Assembly: GCA_965223045.1 (NCBI GenBank)
Contig: CBDCVN010000013.1
Span: 1,054,001-1,118,000, forward strand
DNA: 64,000 nucleotides
Source of the DNA: CBDCVN01 sp965223045
GTDB taxonomy: Bacteria; Deinococcota; Deinococci; Deinococcales; Trueperaceae
Direction of reading: 5' to 3'
Below are positions 50,252-58,666 of this stretch, in pieces (the first letter of the stretch is position 1; every line of letters starts with the position of its first letter). A program made the position numbers and the translations under genes. Below the pieces are notes generated by a model. That model ran no database searches, was not told the origin of the DNA, and saw only the letters and a list, made by a program, of their open reading frames with translations.

Positions 50252-51541
50252 ATGGCGTATATTGCAATTGTTGAAGATAACTTAGCAATGTCTAAACTTA
50301 TCTCACTGAAGCTTGAAGGACAAGGGCACTCTACTAAAGCTTTTGATAATGGTAAAGATGGCTTGGATGCCTTACTTACCGAACCACCTAATCTTGCTAT
50401 TTTAGATGTTAATTTGCCTCTTATAAGTGGTTTTGAGGTTGCTAAAGAAATAAGGGCTAATGAAAAAGTGCACAACTTACCTATTCTTATGCTTACAGGA
50501 CAAAGTGATCTGGATAGCCGTGTCAAGGGCTTGCAATTTGCTGACGATTATTTAAGTAAACCTTTTGAATCAGAGGAATTGTTAGCAAGAATAGATGCTC
50601 TTTTGAGACGTAGTACATTTGTTCATATTGCTATGCCTAGAAGAGTAACTGAGCTTACTGGTGAAACTATAACTCACTATAAAATTTTAGAGGAGATAGG
50701 TAAGGGTGGTATGTCAATAGTATATAAAGCTTCTGATACAAAGCTTAATCGCCCGGTTGCTCTTAAATTTTTTACAGAGCTTGCTAACAATGAAGAGTTA
50801 AAACAGCGTTTTATGCGTGAGGCTAGAGCTGCTGCTCATCTAAATCATGCCAATATTTGTAATGTCCATACTATTGATGAAACAGTAGATGGCCATCCCT
50901 TTATGGTTATGCCTTACCTTGAAGGTAAAACACTTGAAGAGGCTTTGAGAGAGGGACCTTTATCTATAAATAGTACTTTGAATTATGCTAAGCAAGTAGC
51001 ACGTGGGTTAGCTAGTGCTCACAGTTTAGGAATTACTCATCGCGATATCAAGCCTGCTAACATCTTTATAACTAATCAAGGTACTCTTAAAATTCTTGAT
51101 TTTGGTGTGGCGAAGTGGAAACAAAGAGACTCTAATGCTAATCTGACACGCCCCGGCTCAATGGTTGGTACGATTAATTATATGCCTCCAGAACAAGTAT
51201 TAGGTAAAGAAGTAGATCACCAAGCTGATTGTTGGTCATTAGGTGTAGTAATGTTTGAAATGATAACTAGCCTTAATCCTTTTGAGAGATATGGTAACAT
51301 TTTAGCGACAATAAGTGCTATTGTTAAAGATTCCTTGCCTTCTATTTGTGAATTAAGAGATGAAACACCTGCAGAATTAGAAGAAGTGATTAATAAAGCT
51401 GTTTCTAAGGACTCCAAAAAACGCTACAAAAATATGTTCGAGCTTTTAGAAGATCTTGACAAAATTGATCATGATCTTGTGCAGGAGTCCTCTTCTGAAG
51501 AAGAAGCATCTAGCCTGTCTGCATTAGCTCACATAAGTTAA
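50252..51541 (+). CDS. Receiver-domain / Ser-Thr protein kinase fusion
   Basis: A 429-aa signalling protein. Residues 1-120 are a response-regulator receiver domain (IVEDN, phospho-acceptor Asp52 in LAILDVNLPL, Lys103 in YLSKPF). Residues about 143-410 form a Hanks-type kinase: GKGGMSIVYKA glycine loop, VALKFF (Lys172), HRDIKPANI (catalytic Asp265), DFGVAK (283-288) and MPPEQ. The join suggests that a histidine kinase could control Ser/Thr phosphorylation. There is no membrane segment, so it is cytoplasmic. The gene stands alone and its 3' end overlaps the convergent ilvE by 18 bp. Confidence 0.9.
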   Translation: MAYIAIVEDNLAMSKLISLKLEGQGHSTKAFDNGKDGLDALLTEPPNLAILDVNLPLISGFEVAKEIRANEKVHNLPILMLTGQSDLDSRVKGLQFADDYLSKPFESEELLARIDALLRRSTFVHIAMPRRVTELTGETITHYKILEEIGKGGMSIVYKASDTKLNRPVALKFFTELANNEELKQRFMREARAAAHLNHANICNVHTIDETVDGHPFMVMPYLEGKTLEEALREGPLSINSTLNYAKQVARGLASAHSLGITHRDIKPANIFITNQGTLKILDFGVAKWKQRDSNANLTRPGSMVGTINYMPPEQVLGKEVDHQADCWSLGVVMFEMITSLNPFERYGNILATISAIVKDSLPSICELRDETPAELEEVINKAVSKDSKKRYKNMFELLEDLDKIDHDLVQESSSEEEASSLSALAHIS

Positions 51542-52480
51542 CCAATTTTCAAACTCAGAAACTTTGCCTGTAACAACGTCAAGATAAATCTTGCGAAGCC
51601 TTAAAGCAAATTCTCCGGCTTTACCTTGGCCAATTGGACAGTTATCGATGGCAGCAATTGGGGTGACTTCTGCAGCTGTTCCAACCATAAAAACTTCATC
51701 AGCAGTATAAAGTTCATCCCTAGTTGCCATGGTAGGCTTGATCTCAACATCCATCCACCTAGCAATTTTAATAACACTGTCACGAGTTAAGCCACGCAAG
51801 TTTATAGAGTGAACTATAGGGTAAAGAATACCCTCATTAATAAAGAAGATATTTTCACCTGACCCCTCAGCAATATACCCTTCTTTATCTAGCAATAGAG
51901 CTTCATCAAAACCATTAGCTTTAGCTTCTTGATTAGCAAGAATAGAGTTTACATAGTTGCCACCAATCTTAGCTTTTGTAGGCAGTACATCACCCGGGCT
52001 ACGACGCCAACTGCTAGTCATAAGTCGGGCACCTTTTTGTACAGCTTCATCGCCAAGATAAGCCCCCCAAGGCATTGTTGCTACCATAAAATGGATTTGA
52101 TTACCTTGAGGCCAAACTCCCAAAGAGTCACCACCGTACCAAAAAAGTGGGCGTATATAACAAGAGCCGTAACCATTTTTCTTGACGGTTTGTACAATAG
52201 AATGATTGATTTCTTCTTCGGTCATTGATATTTTCATATCAAAGATTTTCGCTGATTCCAAGAGCCTTTTAGTATGCTCATTTAAGCGAAAGATGGCTGG
52301 CCCTTTGCTAGTTTCGTAAGCACGTATACCTTCAAAAACACTCGAGCCGTAATGCAATGCATGATTCAACACCGAAGTTTTAGCTTCTTCTTTAGGAACA
52401 AGTTGACCATCAAACCATACATAGGCCGTTTCTATACCTGTTCCCACGGGTTTATCTTGCGCTGCAACACTAGTAGACAT
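51524..52480 (-). CDS. ilvE: Branched-chain amino acid aminotransferase
   Basis: IlvE catalyses the last step of leucine, isoleucine and valine synthesis. The 318-aa class IV PLP enzyme shows HALHYGSSVFEGIRAY, the Schiff-base lysine Lys171 in LPTKAKIGGNYVNSI, EGYIAEGSGENIFF and GTAAEVTPI. AGGAGG is located 6 nt before the ATG. The gene is far from leuD and has no attenuator, so it is regulated separately. Confidence 0.95.
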   Translation of the reverse strand: MSTSVAAQDKPVGTGIETAYVWFDGQLVPKEEAKTSVLNHALHYGSSVFEGIRAYETSKGPAIFRLNEHTKRLLESAKIFDMKISMTEEEINHSIVQTVKKNGYGSCYIRPLFWYGGDSLGVWPQGNQIHFMVATMPWGAYLGDEAVQKGARLMTSSWRRSPGDVLPTKAKIGGNYVNSILANQEAKANGFDEALLLDKEGYIAEGSGENIFFINEGILYPIVHSINLRGLTRDSVIKIARWMDVEIKPTMATRDELYTADEVFMVGTAAEVTPIAAIDNCPIGQGKAGEFALRLRKIYLDVVTGKVSEFENWLTYVS

Positions 52481-52623
52481 AAAGGAACCTCCTGTATATA
52501 GCTGTCTATAATACGATAGAAAATAATATTTTGTCTAAACATAGATATTATTAATGAGAGTAACTAGAAGCAAAAGTTTTATGGTAAAGTAATGTAGGTA
52601 GGCCTATTAATTTAGGAATTTTT

Positions 52624-52809
52624 ATGTTTAACGATATCGAATTTCAAGGCAAAGATTTTATCTCTCTAATGGCTCGAGGGAAGCAGAGACAAAGTCCTTT
52701 AAAATTTATTTATTCTAGCCTGTACTCGAGCCATTACAAAATAGATGCAATGAAAGAAACAAAACAAAGGACAACTAAAGCTAAGAGTATCCTTTTAAGG
52801 CAACCATAG
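52624..52809 (+). CDS. Small basic protein of unknown function
   Basis: A 61-aa basic peptide (MFNDIEFQGKDFISLMARGK and on) with a weak Shine-Dalgarno TTTAGGAA. It has no recognisable domain. It contains two CTCGAG sites, which fits native coding DNA, and ends right before the next small gene, so it could be the first gene of a run leading to ruvB. Confidence is limited. Confidence 0.4.
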   Translation: MFNDIEFQGKDFISLMARGKQRQSPLKFIYSSLYSSHYKIDAMKETKQRTTKAKSILLRQP

Positions 52810-52998
52810 ATGAGTTTATTGTTAATCCTAAGTGCAGTTATTATTTTGCTCATAGCGTTTGTAGCTAGTATTTTTTCTGCTGTAAGTAACGGCAAAGAAA
52901 AACAACTCCCTCACGTTCCTTTTTTAGAAGAGGATGAGGATGAGCTTGGAGGAACAAATGAGGAAGGTGAGACTTCGGATGAATTGGAATTTGGCTAG
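52810..52998 (+). CDS. Small single-helix membrane protein
   Basis: A 62-aa protein beginning directly after the stop of the previous frame. One membrane helix (LLLILSAVIILLIAFVASIF, residues 3-22) is followed by an acidic tail (EEDEDELGG, EEGETSDELEFG). This composition, helix plus acidic tail, is common among small membrane proteins; no function is assigned. ruvB starts 35 bp later. Confidence 0.5.
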   Translation: MSLLLILSAVIILLIAFVASIFSAVSNGKEKQLPHVPFLEEDEDELGGTNEEGETSDELEFG

Positions 52999-53021
52999 GT
53001 CAATTCTAGTTAAAACTATGT

Positions 53022-53027
53022 TAAGCT
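53022..53027 (+). promoter_or_regulatory. -10 box for leaderless ruvB
   Basis: TAAGCT ends 6 nt before the GTG at 53034. There is no Shine-Dalgarno, as with several other genes here. Confidence 0.45.
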
Positions 53028-53033
53028 AAAAAT

Positions 53034-54029
53034 GTGGAATTAGAAGGCACACTCAGGCCAAGGAGCTTAGAAGAATATGTTGGTCAAAGTAAACTTAAAG
53101 AAAAACTAAGTGTCTACTTAACAGCTGCAAAAAACCGCAATGAGGCACTAGATCATGTTTTACTTTATGGTCCTCCAGGTTTGGGAAAAACTACTCTTGC
53201 TCACATTATTGCTTTAGAGCTTGGAGTAAGTATTCGGGTAACTAGTGGACCTGCTATAGAAAAGCCTGGCGATTTAGCTGCTATCCTTACAAATGCTTTA
53301 GACGAAGGTGACGTACTTTTTATTGATGAGATTCATCGTTTAGGTAGAGTAGCTGAGGAACATCTTTACCCTGCCATGGAAGATTATAAAATAGATATTA
53401 TTTTAGGCCAAGGACCTGCGGCACGCACTATTCGCTTGGACCTGCCTAGATTTACTCTAATAGGTGCAACTACACGTCCGGGGTTAATTACTGGACCTAT
53501 GCGCAGTCGTTTTGGCATTATTGAGCATTTAGAATACTATAGTGATGAAGAGTTAGCTAAAGGTGTAGACCGTGATGCTAATTTGCTTGGTTTTACTTTA
53601 GAGTCTCGAGCAGCTCTAGAAATCGGTCGACGTGCTAGAGGAACTATGCGTATTGCCAAACGTCTTTTGCGTCGTGTAAGAGATTATGCTCAAGTGGCAG
53701 GAGAGGAAACAATTACATTAGTTAGGGCCAAAAGTGCCCTAGATGAACTAGGCATTGATAATCTAGGGTTAGACCAGCGTGACCGCAGTATTTTGGAAAC
53801 CATGATTAGTAAATTTGCGGGTGGGCCGGTTGGTTTAGATACCATAGCTACAGCAGTAGGTGAAGATAATGCTACTTTAGAAGAGGTTTATGAGCCATTT
53901 CTTATTCAAAAGGGTTTTATAAAGCGCACATCAAGAGGGCGTATTGTTACGGCTCAAGCTTATAAGCACCTAGGCTATCCTGTTGTAGAAAGTCCTCAAC
54001 AATCACTTTTTGAAGGAGATGTATTATAA
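53034..54029 (+). CDS. ruvB: Holliday junction ATP-dependent DNA helicase RuvB
   Basis: RuvB is the hexameric motor that moves Holliday junctions together with RuvA. The 331-aa AAA+ protein has Walker A GPPGLGKT (46-53), Walker B VLFIDEIHRL (about 94-103), sensor 1 LIGATTRPGL and RuvB's C-terminal winged helix (TSRGRIVTAQAYKHLGY). The start is GTG, with a -10 box just upstream. Its end overlaps the probable gatC start. Confidence 0.97.
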   Translation: MELEGTLRPRSLEEYVGQSKLKEKLSVYLTAAKNRNEALDHVLLYGPPGLGKTTLAHIIALELGVSIRVTSGPAIEKPGDLAAILTNALDEGDVLFIDEIHRLGRVAEEHLYPAMEDYKIDIILGQGPAARTIRLDLPRFTLIGATTRPGLITGPMRSRFGIIEHLEYYSDEELAKGVDRDANLLGFTLESRAALEIGRRARGTMRIAKRLLRRVRDYAQVAGEETITLVRAKSALDELGIDNLGLDQRDRSILETMISKFAGGPVGLDTIATAVGEDNATLEEVYEPFLIQKGFIKRTSRGRIVTAQAYKHLGYPVVESPQQSLFEGDVL

Positions 54030-54328
54030 AAGAAGTAATCAGTGACCAAGAAATGGAACACTTAAAACTTTTAGCCCGCTTAGAATTAAGTGCAGAGGAA
54101 ACTCAAAAGCTAAAAGCTGATCTTAACAAAACTTTAAAATATTTTGAGCAAATTAAAGAGCTGGATACTGAAGGTATTGAAGAATTGGCTCGACCCTTAG
54201 AAATGTACAATGTTTTCCGTGAAGATAAGTCTCAGCCTAGCTTACCTCATGAGGAAGCTATAAGCATTGCCATAGAAAATGAAAATGGTTACTATAAAGT
54301 GCCACGCACGGTAGATATTGGAGAGTAG
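54023..54328 (+). CDS. gatC: Aspartyl/glutamyl-tRNA amidotransferase subunit C, probable AUU start
   Basis: GatC is the small subunit that stabilises the GatCAB complex, which amidates Glu-tRNA(Gln) or Asp-tRNA(Asn). LLARLELSAEE at the start, LEMYNVFREDK and GYYKVPRTVD at the end are the family pattern. The first ATG (54053) has no Shine-Dalgarno. AAGGAG at 54013-54018 stands 4 nt before an in-frame ATT (54023) that would give the usual longer N-terminus and overlap the ruvB stop. I place the start there; 54053 is the conventional alternative. gatA and gatB are not adjacent. Confidence 0.82.
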   Translation: MIKEVISDQEMEHLKLLARLELSAEETQKLKADLNKTLKYFEQIKELDTEGIEELARPLEMYNVFREDKSQPSLPHEEAISIAIENENGYYKVPRTVDIGE

Positions 54329-54524
54329 GCTTTTTAGCGATTCTATAGAAGTAATAATATACTAAAAATAAGTGAGAACATTTTGGTCTAAGAAACTTAT
54401 GTCTTTTTACTCAGGTCCCTATTTCTCTTTAGGATGCCACAGCGATTCTAGTAGAATAGTGTTTTAACTTTATGAAAAACGCACGTTGTTTCAAATAAGG
54501 TCACTTTATTAGCTGGAAGGATTT

Positions 54525-56162
54525 ATGAAACATAAACCCATTCGTTACTTTTTGATAGTTTTGCTTTTGGGTCTTCAAAGTTTAATGCTTACAGTGATCC
54601 TACTAGCTACTCATAAAAATACTGAAGTTGTCTTACGTAAACACGCACAAGAAGTAATGGATTATCTAATTACTAGTGTAGCAAATAGCACCCGTAGTTT
54701 TCTAGAATCTACTGAGCAAGTAATCTGGTTAACCCATTCTCTAGTTTCTAGAGGTATGGTTGATCCTGAAAATGATAAGCAGCTTGAGTTATATTTACTT
54801 GCTCAATTACAAACAAATAAGCAGCTTGCAGGAATGTATTTGGGAAGATACGATGGTAGCTTTGTTTTTGTCAAACGAGAAGAAAATGGCTTTCGCACCA
54901 AATTTATAAGCAAATCAACATCAGGCAAACGTACAGTAGAAATAATTTTTTATGATGAAACTTTGACCCAAACTAAGCAAATTATTGACCCTAATGATGT
55001 TTATGACCCACGCAAACGTGCATGGTTCCAAGCTGCTGATAAAGCAAATGCTCTCATATGGACTGATCCGTACATATTTTTCACAGCTAAGCTTCCTGGT
55101 ATAACAGCAGCATTACCCATAACACGATCCAATGGTATGCCTTTTGGAGTAATTGGTGTAGATATTGAAATTACTGGTTTATCAGCTTTCTTGCAAAATA
55201 TCCCTATTGAACGTAATGGTTCAGCATTCATTCAAGACCAAAATGGTTTAGCAATAGCCTTTCCCAATATTTCTGAGATTCTTGAGCAAGAAAACCGTGG
55301 TGCTTTACCTAAAGTATTTGATATTGGTTGGCCAGTTAGCCAAGCTTTATTGGCAGAATTCATGAAGTTGCCCCCAGCTAAACAATTTAGTCGCACATTC
55401 TTAGAATTTGAATCTGAAAACAATTTGCACTACGGCATGGTGAGCCCACTTAAAGTTGGTCACAATTTAAGATGGCTATTAATGGTTCAAGCTCCTGCCA
55501 AGGATTTTATTGGCGATATTCAAATAAGCTATCGGCAGAGCCTCTTACAAATTTTAGGTATCGGTTTATTGTTTTTTATGCTAGCTATTCCACTAGGGTT
55601 TAGTGTAACACGCCCATTCGCACACCTTCATAAACGTGCAACAATTGATCAACTTACTGGACTAACTAATAGGGATGAATTTATGCAGCTTGCAAAAGTT
55701 TTGCTCTCTAGATTGCAGCGCAAAGGCACTCCAGTAGCTGTTGCCATGCTTGATTTGGATGACTTCAAACCAATAAATGATAAGTATGGTCATCTTATTG
55801 GTGATGAGGTGCTTAACATTGTTGCAAAACGCCTAAACAATAGTATTCGAACTGGTGATCTGGTAGGGAGATTTGGTGGTGATGAGTTTGCTATGGTTTT
55901 AGCAAATGTCTCATTTGAAGAAACCGTTGAAACAGTAGAACGCATTCGTGCAGGGGTTGTTCAAAGAGCAATTCACTCTTCAGCAGGTGATCACACACTA
56001 GGCGCAACTGTAGGAGTTATATCAGCAGTTAAAGCACTAGATATCTTTGACTTAATTAAAAAAGCTGATGAGACACTTCTAGCTGGGAAAGAAATTGGTA
56101 AAAACCATACTTATTTGGCTGGGCAAACTAGTTTTGATAGTAACCAAGAAGTAGGGGTTTAA
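54525..56162 (+). CDS. Membrane diguanylate cyclase with dCache sensor
   Basis: A 545-aa protein that makes cyclic di-GMP. One helix (YFLIVLLLGLQSLMLTVILL) leads to a periplasmic double-Cache domain (about 35-330; YDPRKRAWFQAA and TDPYIFFTAKLPGITAALPI are typical). A second helix (LLQILGIGLLFFMLAIPLGF, about 340-359) follows, then a GGDEF domain with an intact GGDEF active site (451-455) and an RxxD inhibitory I-site (Arg442-Asp445). It should be an active, product-inhibited enzyme. It has AAGGA before the ATG and stands alone. Confidence 0.92.
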   Translation: MKHKPIRYFLIVLLLGLQSLMLTVILLATHKNTEVVLRKHAQEVMDYLITSVANSTRSFLESTEQVIWLTHSLVSRGMVDPENDKQLELYLLAQLQTNKQLAGMYLGRYDGSFVFVKREENGFRTKFISKSTSGKRTVEIIFYDETLTQTKQIIDPNDVYDPRKRAWFQAADKANALIWTDPYIFFTAKLPGITAALPITRSNGMPFGVIGVDIEITGLSAFLQNIPIERNGSAFIQDQNGLAIAFPNISEILEQENRGALPKVFDIGWPVSQALLAEFMKLPPAKQFSRTFLEFESENNLHYGMVSPLKVGHNLRWLLMVQAPAKDFIGDIQISYRQSLLQILGIGLLFFMLAIPLGFSVTRPFAHLHKRATIDQLTGLTNRDEFMQLAKVLLSRLQRKGTPVAVAMLDLDDFKPINDKYGHLIGDEVLNIVAKRLNNSIRTGDLVGRFGGDEFAMVLANVSFEETVETVERIRAGVVQRAIHSSAGDHTLGATVGVISAVKALDIFDLIKKADETLLAGKEIGKNHTYLAGQTSFDSNQEVGV

Positions 56163-56177
56163 AAAAGAATATTTTCA

Positions 56178-57344
56178 TTACCCAGTTCCCATTTTAAGGT
56201 TATGAACCTTATCCGTTTTTTCCCAAGGAAACTCGTTACGTCCAAAGTGTCCATAACTACTTGTAGGCTTATAAATTGGGCGGCGTAAATCTAACTGTTC
56301 TATAATAGCTGCTGGGCGAGCATCAAAAACCTTATTAACAACTTCACTTAAACTATCGTTCCCAATTTTTCCTGTTCCAAAACTATCAACATACATGCCA
56401 ACAGGCTGGGCAACACCTATAGCATATGCAAGCTGTATCTCACACTTTTTAGCTAAGCCTGCTGCTACAACGTTTTTGGCAATATAGCGTGCATAATAAG
56501 AACCACTGCGATCAACTTTTGTGGGGTCTTTACCACTAAAAGCCCCTCCCCCATGTGGTGCTGCACCCCCATAAGTATCCACTATAATTTTACGTCCAGT
56601 TAGACCTGCATCACCTTGCGGCCCTCCAATAACAAAGCGGCCTGTAGGATTGATGAAAAACTTGGTATTAGAGTCTATATATTCTTCAGGAATTACCTTA
56701 TATACAACTTTAGTTATCACATCTTCAAGAATTGTGTTTTGTGAGATATCAGGATGATGTTGGGTAGATACCACCACTGCATCCACGCTTTTTGGCACAC
56801 CATTTTCGTAGGCAATAGTTACTTGTGCCTTACCATCAGGCCGTAAGTAAGGGATTTCTCCTGATTTACGTACTTTGGCTAAACGTTTGGTTAGTTTGTG
56901 CGCTAAAGTAATAGGTAAAGGCATAAGTTCAGGTGTTTCGTCTGTAGCATAGCCAAACATGAGCCCTTGATCACCTGCGCCAATTTTGTCAAAGATTTCC
57001 CCTGAAGTAGATTCTCGAGCTTCATTTACTCCTTGGGCAATATCAGGTGACTGCTCGTTAATTGCTATTAGAACTGAACTATGATCTGCATCAATACCAT
57101 AAGTTGCATCAGTGTAGCCCACTTCACGAACAGCTTCACGTACTATTCTTTGGAAATCTACATAGCCTTGACAAGTAATCTCGCCCCCAATTAAGGCTAG
57201 CCCTGTAGTTAACATAGTTTCGGCAGCTACTCTTGCCATAGGATCAATAGCTAAAATAGCGTCCAAGACACTATCGCTAATACGGTCAGCAAGCTTATCG
57301 GGGTGACCTTCAGTAACAGACTCTGAGGTTATAAGTTTAAGCAT
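56178..57344 (-). CDS. metK: S-adenosylmethionine synthetase
   Basis: MetK makes S-adenosylmethionine from methionine and ATP. The 388-aa protein has SVTEGHPDKLADRISDSVLD at the start, GAGDQGLMFGYATDET (the flexible loop region), the P-loop GPQGDAGLTGRKIIVDTYGG (228-247 region) and GGGAFSGKDPTKVDRS. It supplies the SAM methyltransferases in the window. An IS element begins 113 bp upstream of the ATG, so distant promoter elements may have been displaced. Confidence 0.97.
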   Translation of the reverse strand: MLKLITSESVTEGHPDKLADRISDSVLDAILAIDPMARVAAETMLTTGLALIGGEITCQGYVDFQRIVREAVREVGYTDATYGIDADHSSVLIAINEQSPDIAQGVNEARESTSGEIFDKIGAGDQGLMFGYATDETPELMPLPITLAHKLTKRLAKVRKSGEIPYLRPDGKAQVTIAYENGVPKSVDAVVVSTQHHPDISQNTILEDVITKVVYKVIPEEYIDSNTKFFINPTGRFVIGGPQGDAGLTGRKIIVDTYGGAAPHGGGAFSGKDPTKVDRSGSYYARYIAKNVVAAGLAKKCEIQLAYAIGVAQPVGMYVDSFGTGKIGNDSLSEVVNKVFDARPAAIIEQLDLRRPIYKPTSSYGHFGRNEFPWEKTDKVHNLKMGTG

Positions 57345-57457
57345 ATATCTGATGCTATCACCTTATTTTGCACAAAAAAGAGATTTTCTTAAATTTAGGC
57401 CTTGGCAAAGGAGCTAAGATGAGAAAGATGAGCTTGTCAAAAATTAGAGGGAGCACC

Positions 57458-58586
57458 CTAACTACGGGGACAAAACATGGAGGCAAAAACTGAAAGAGTA
57501 TTTAGCCTCGCCCAGAACAGCAACAATAACACTTTGAAGAAATTCAAAACCACGTCTAAATATGCTTTTAGGAGCATAACCATGCTTCTTAAGTTTCAGA
57601 GGCCTTTGCTCATGAAGCCATATGCCCAATAAGTATGCCCAAGTAAATGCTAATGTTAGTAGAGCTAGCAATGTGTCCAAACGTGATGTGATGCTCACAT
57701 GTGTATCCTCAAGATTGAAACCCCTCCTTTTTAAAGCCCCAAACAACGTTTCTATTCCCCACCTCTTAGCATATCTCTCTAAAGCCTTTTTAACCTTTGA
57801 TGTAGTGGCAACTACCACTAGCTCTCCATCAGGAGCTCTGGTAACTGCTATGTATAAGCGATTGCCAAGTACTCTACAACGCTTTGAATGTACATACACC
57901 TCACCCTCCTTGAGATGCTTGTATCTTTCACTAGCTGGTCTATTCCTTCCCTTGCAACCTATTAAAGTGTTATTCCTAAGGCGCATAACAAAACTGATTC
58001 GTCTTTCTTTAAGCCCTTCAAACCAGTCTTTTCCAGTGAACTCACGATCAGCCACCAGTGCTTCAATATCTTCATGACCTAATATTTCTAGCAATCTATC
58101 AATGAGTGCTAGACGCTCTGTGGTGTTACTGTTACCGGCATGTGGTAAAACTGTCCACAGCAAAGGGAAAGCCATGCCTTTATATACAACTCCTAACATC
58201 AGAATGTTGATGTCTATGCTGCCCAGTTTCCAGTTAGTCCGATCTAAACTGAGTAAGTAAGGTCCTTTAGGTAACCAAGTTAGCACACATTTAGCTAACC
58301 ACTCTCCTTCAATTTCTACTTCTGAGAAGAAGCGTTTGATACGTTTTTCGTTTGATGCAATCTCTACTGCACCGTTGAGCACACTTGCTACTCTTGATAG
58401 ACTTACTGTTCTAACTGCCATCATCGCCATTATGAAACGAGACATGAAGTTTAGTCTTGCTCCATGTAGTTTTATATTTGCTTCTTTTAGTTTGTCCTTT
58501 AGTTGATCTGCCTTTGCTTTTTCCATTTCAGCTCAGCATATTTCTATGCTGAATCTTCTTCTCTTAACTTTTGTCCCGGTAGTTAG
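57458..58586 (-). mobile_element. IS4-like insertion sequence with 9-bp target duplication
   Basis: Terminal inverted repeats of 18 bp with one mismatch: CTAACTACGGGGACAAAA at 57458 and its complement (with one G/C change) ending at 58586. A perfect 9-bp direct repeat GGGAGCACC flanks the element at 57449-57457 and 58587-58595, the target size known for IS10/IS50-like IS4 elements. The clean duplication argues for a fairly recent insertion. Confidence 0.92.
57462..58526 (-). CDS. IS4-family transposase
   Basis: A 354-aa DDE transposase. YLLSLDRTNWKLG has the first catalytic Asp, VADREFTGKDWFE the second Asp, and RWGIETLFGALKRRGFNLED the Glu with the Y-(2)-R-(3)-E-(6)-K pattern of IS4. The frame is intact. 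Its stop codon (57462-57464) lies inside the left terminal repeat. Confidence 0.92.
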   Translation of the reverse strand: MEKAKADQLKDKLKEANIKLHGARLNFMSRFIMAMMAVRTVSLSRVASVLNGAVEIASNEKRIKRFFSEVEIEGEWLAKCVLTWLPKGPYLLSLDRTNWKLGSIDINILMLGVVYKGMAFPLLWTVLPHAGNSNTTERLALIDRLLEILGHEDIEALVADREFTGKDWFEGLKERRISFVMRLRNNTLIGCKGRNRPASERYKHLKEGEVYVHSKRCRVLGNRLYIAVTRAPDGELVVVATTSKVKKALERYAKRWGIETLFGALKRRGFNLEDTHVSITSRLDTLLALLTLAFTWAYLLGIWLHEQRPLKLKKHGYAPKSIFRRGFEFLQSVIVAVLGEAKYSFSFCLHVLSP

Positions 58587-58666
58587 GGGAGCACCATGTT
58601 TCTCTTTTTCTAAAAAAGCTTTTCCTTATGTTTAGATCTTTCTGATCAAGCAACCTCAAGCTTAAT

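Noticed and set aside
57345..57457. SAM riboswitch before metK
   Set aside because: Only 113 bp separate metK from the IS, and I see neither a kink-turn/P1 arrangement nor a terminator-antiterminator pair there.
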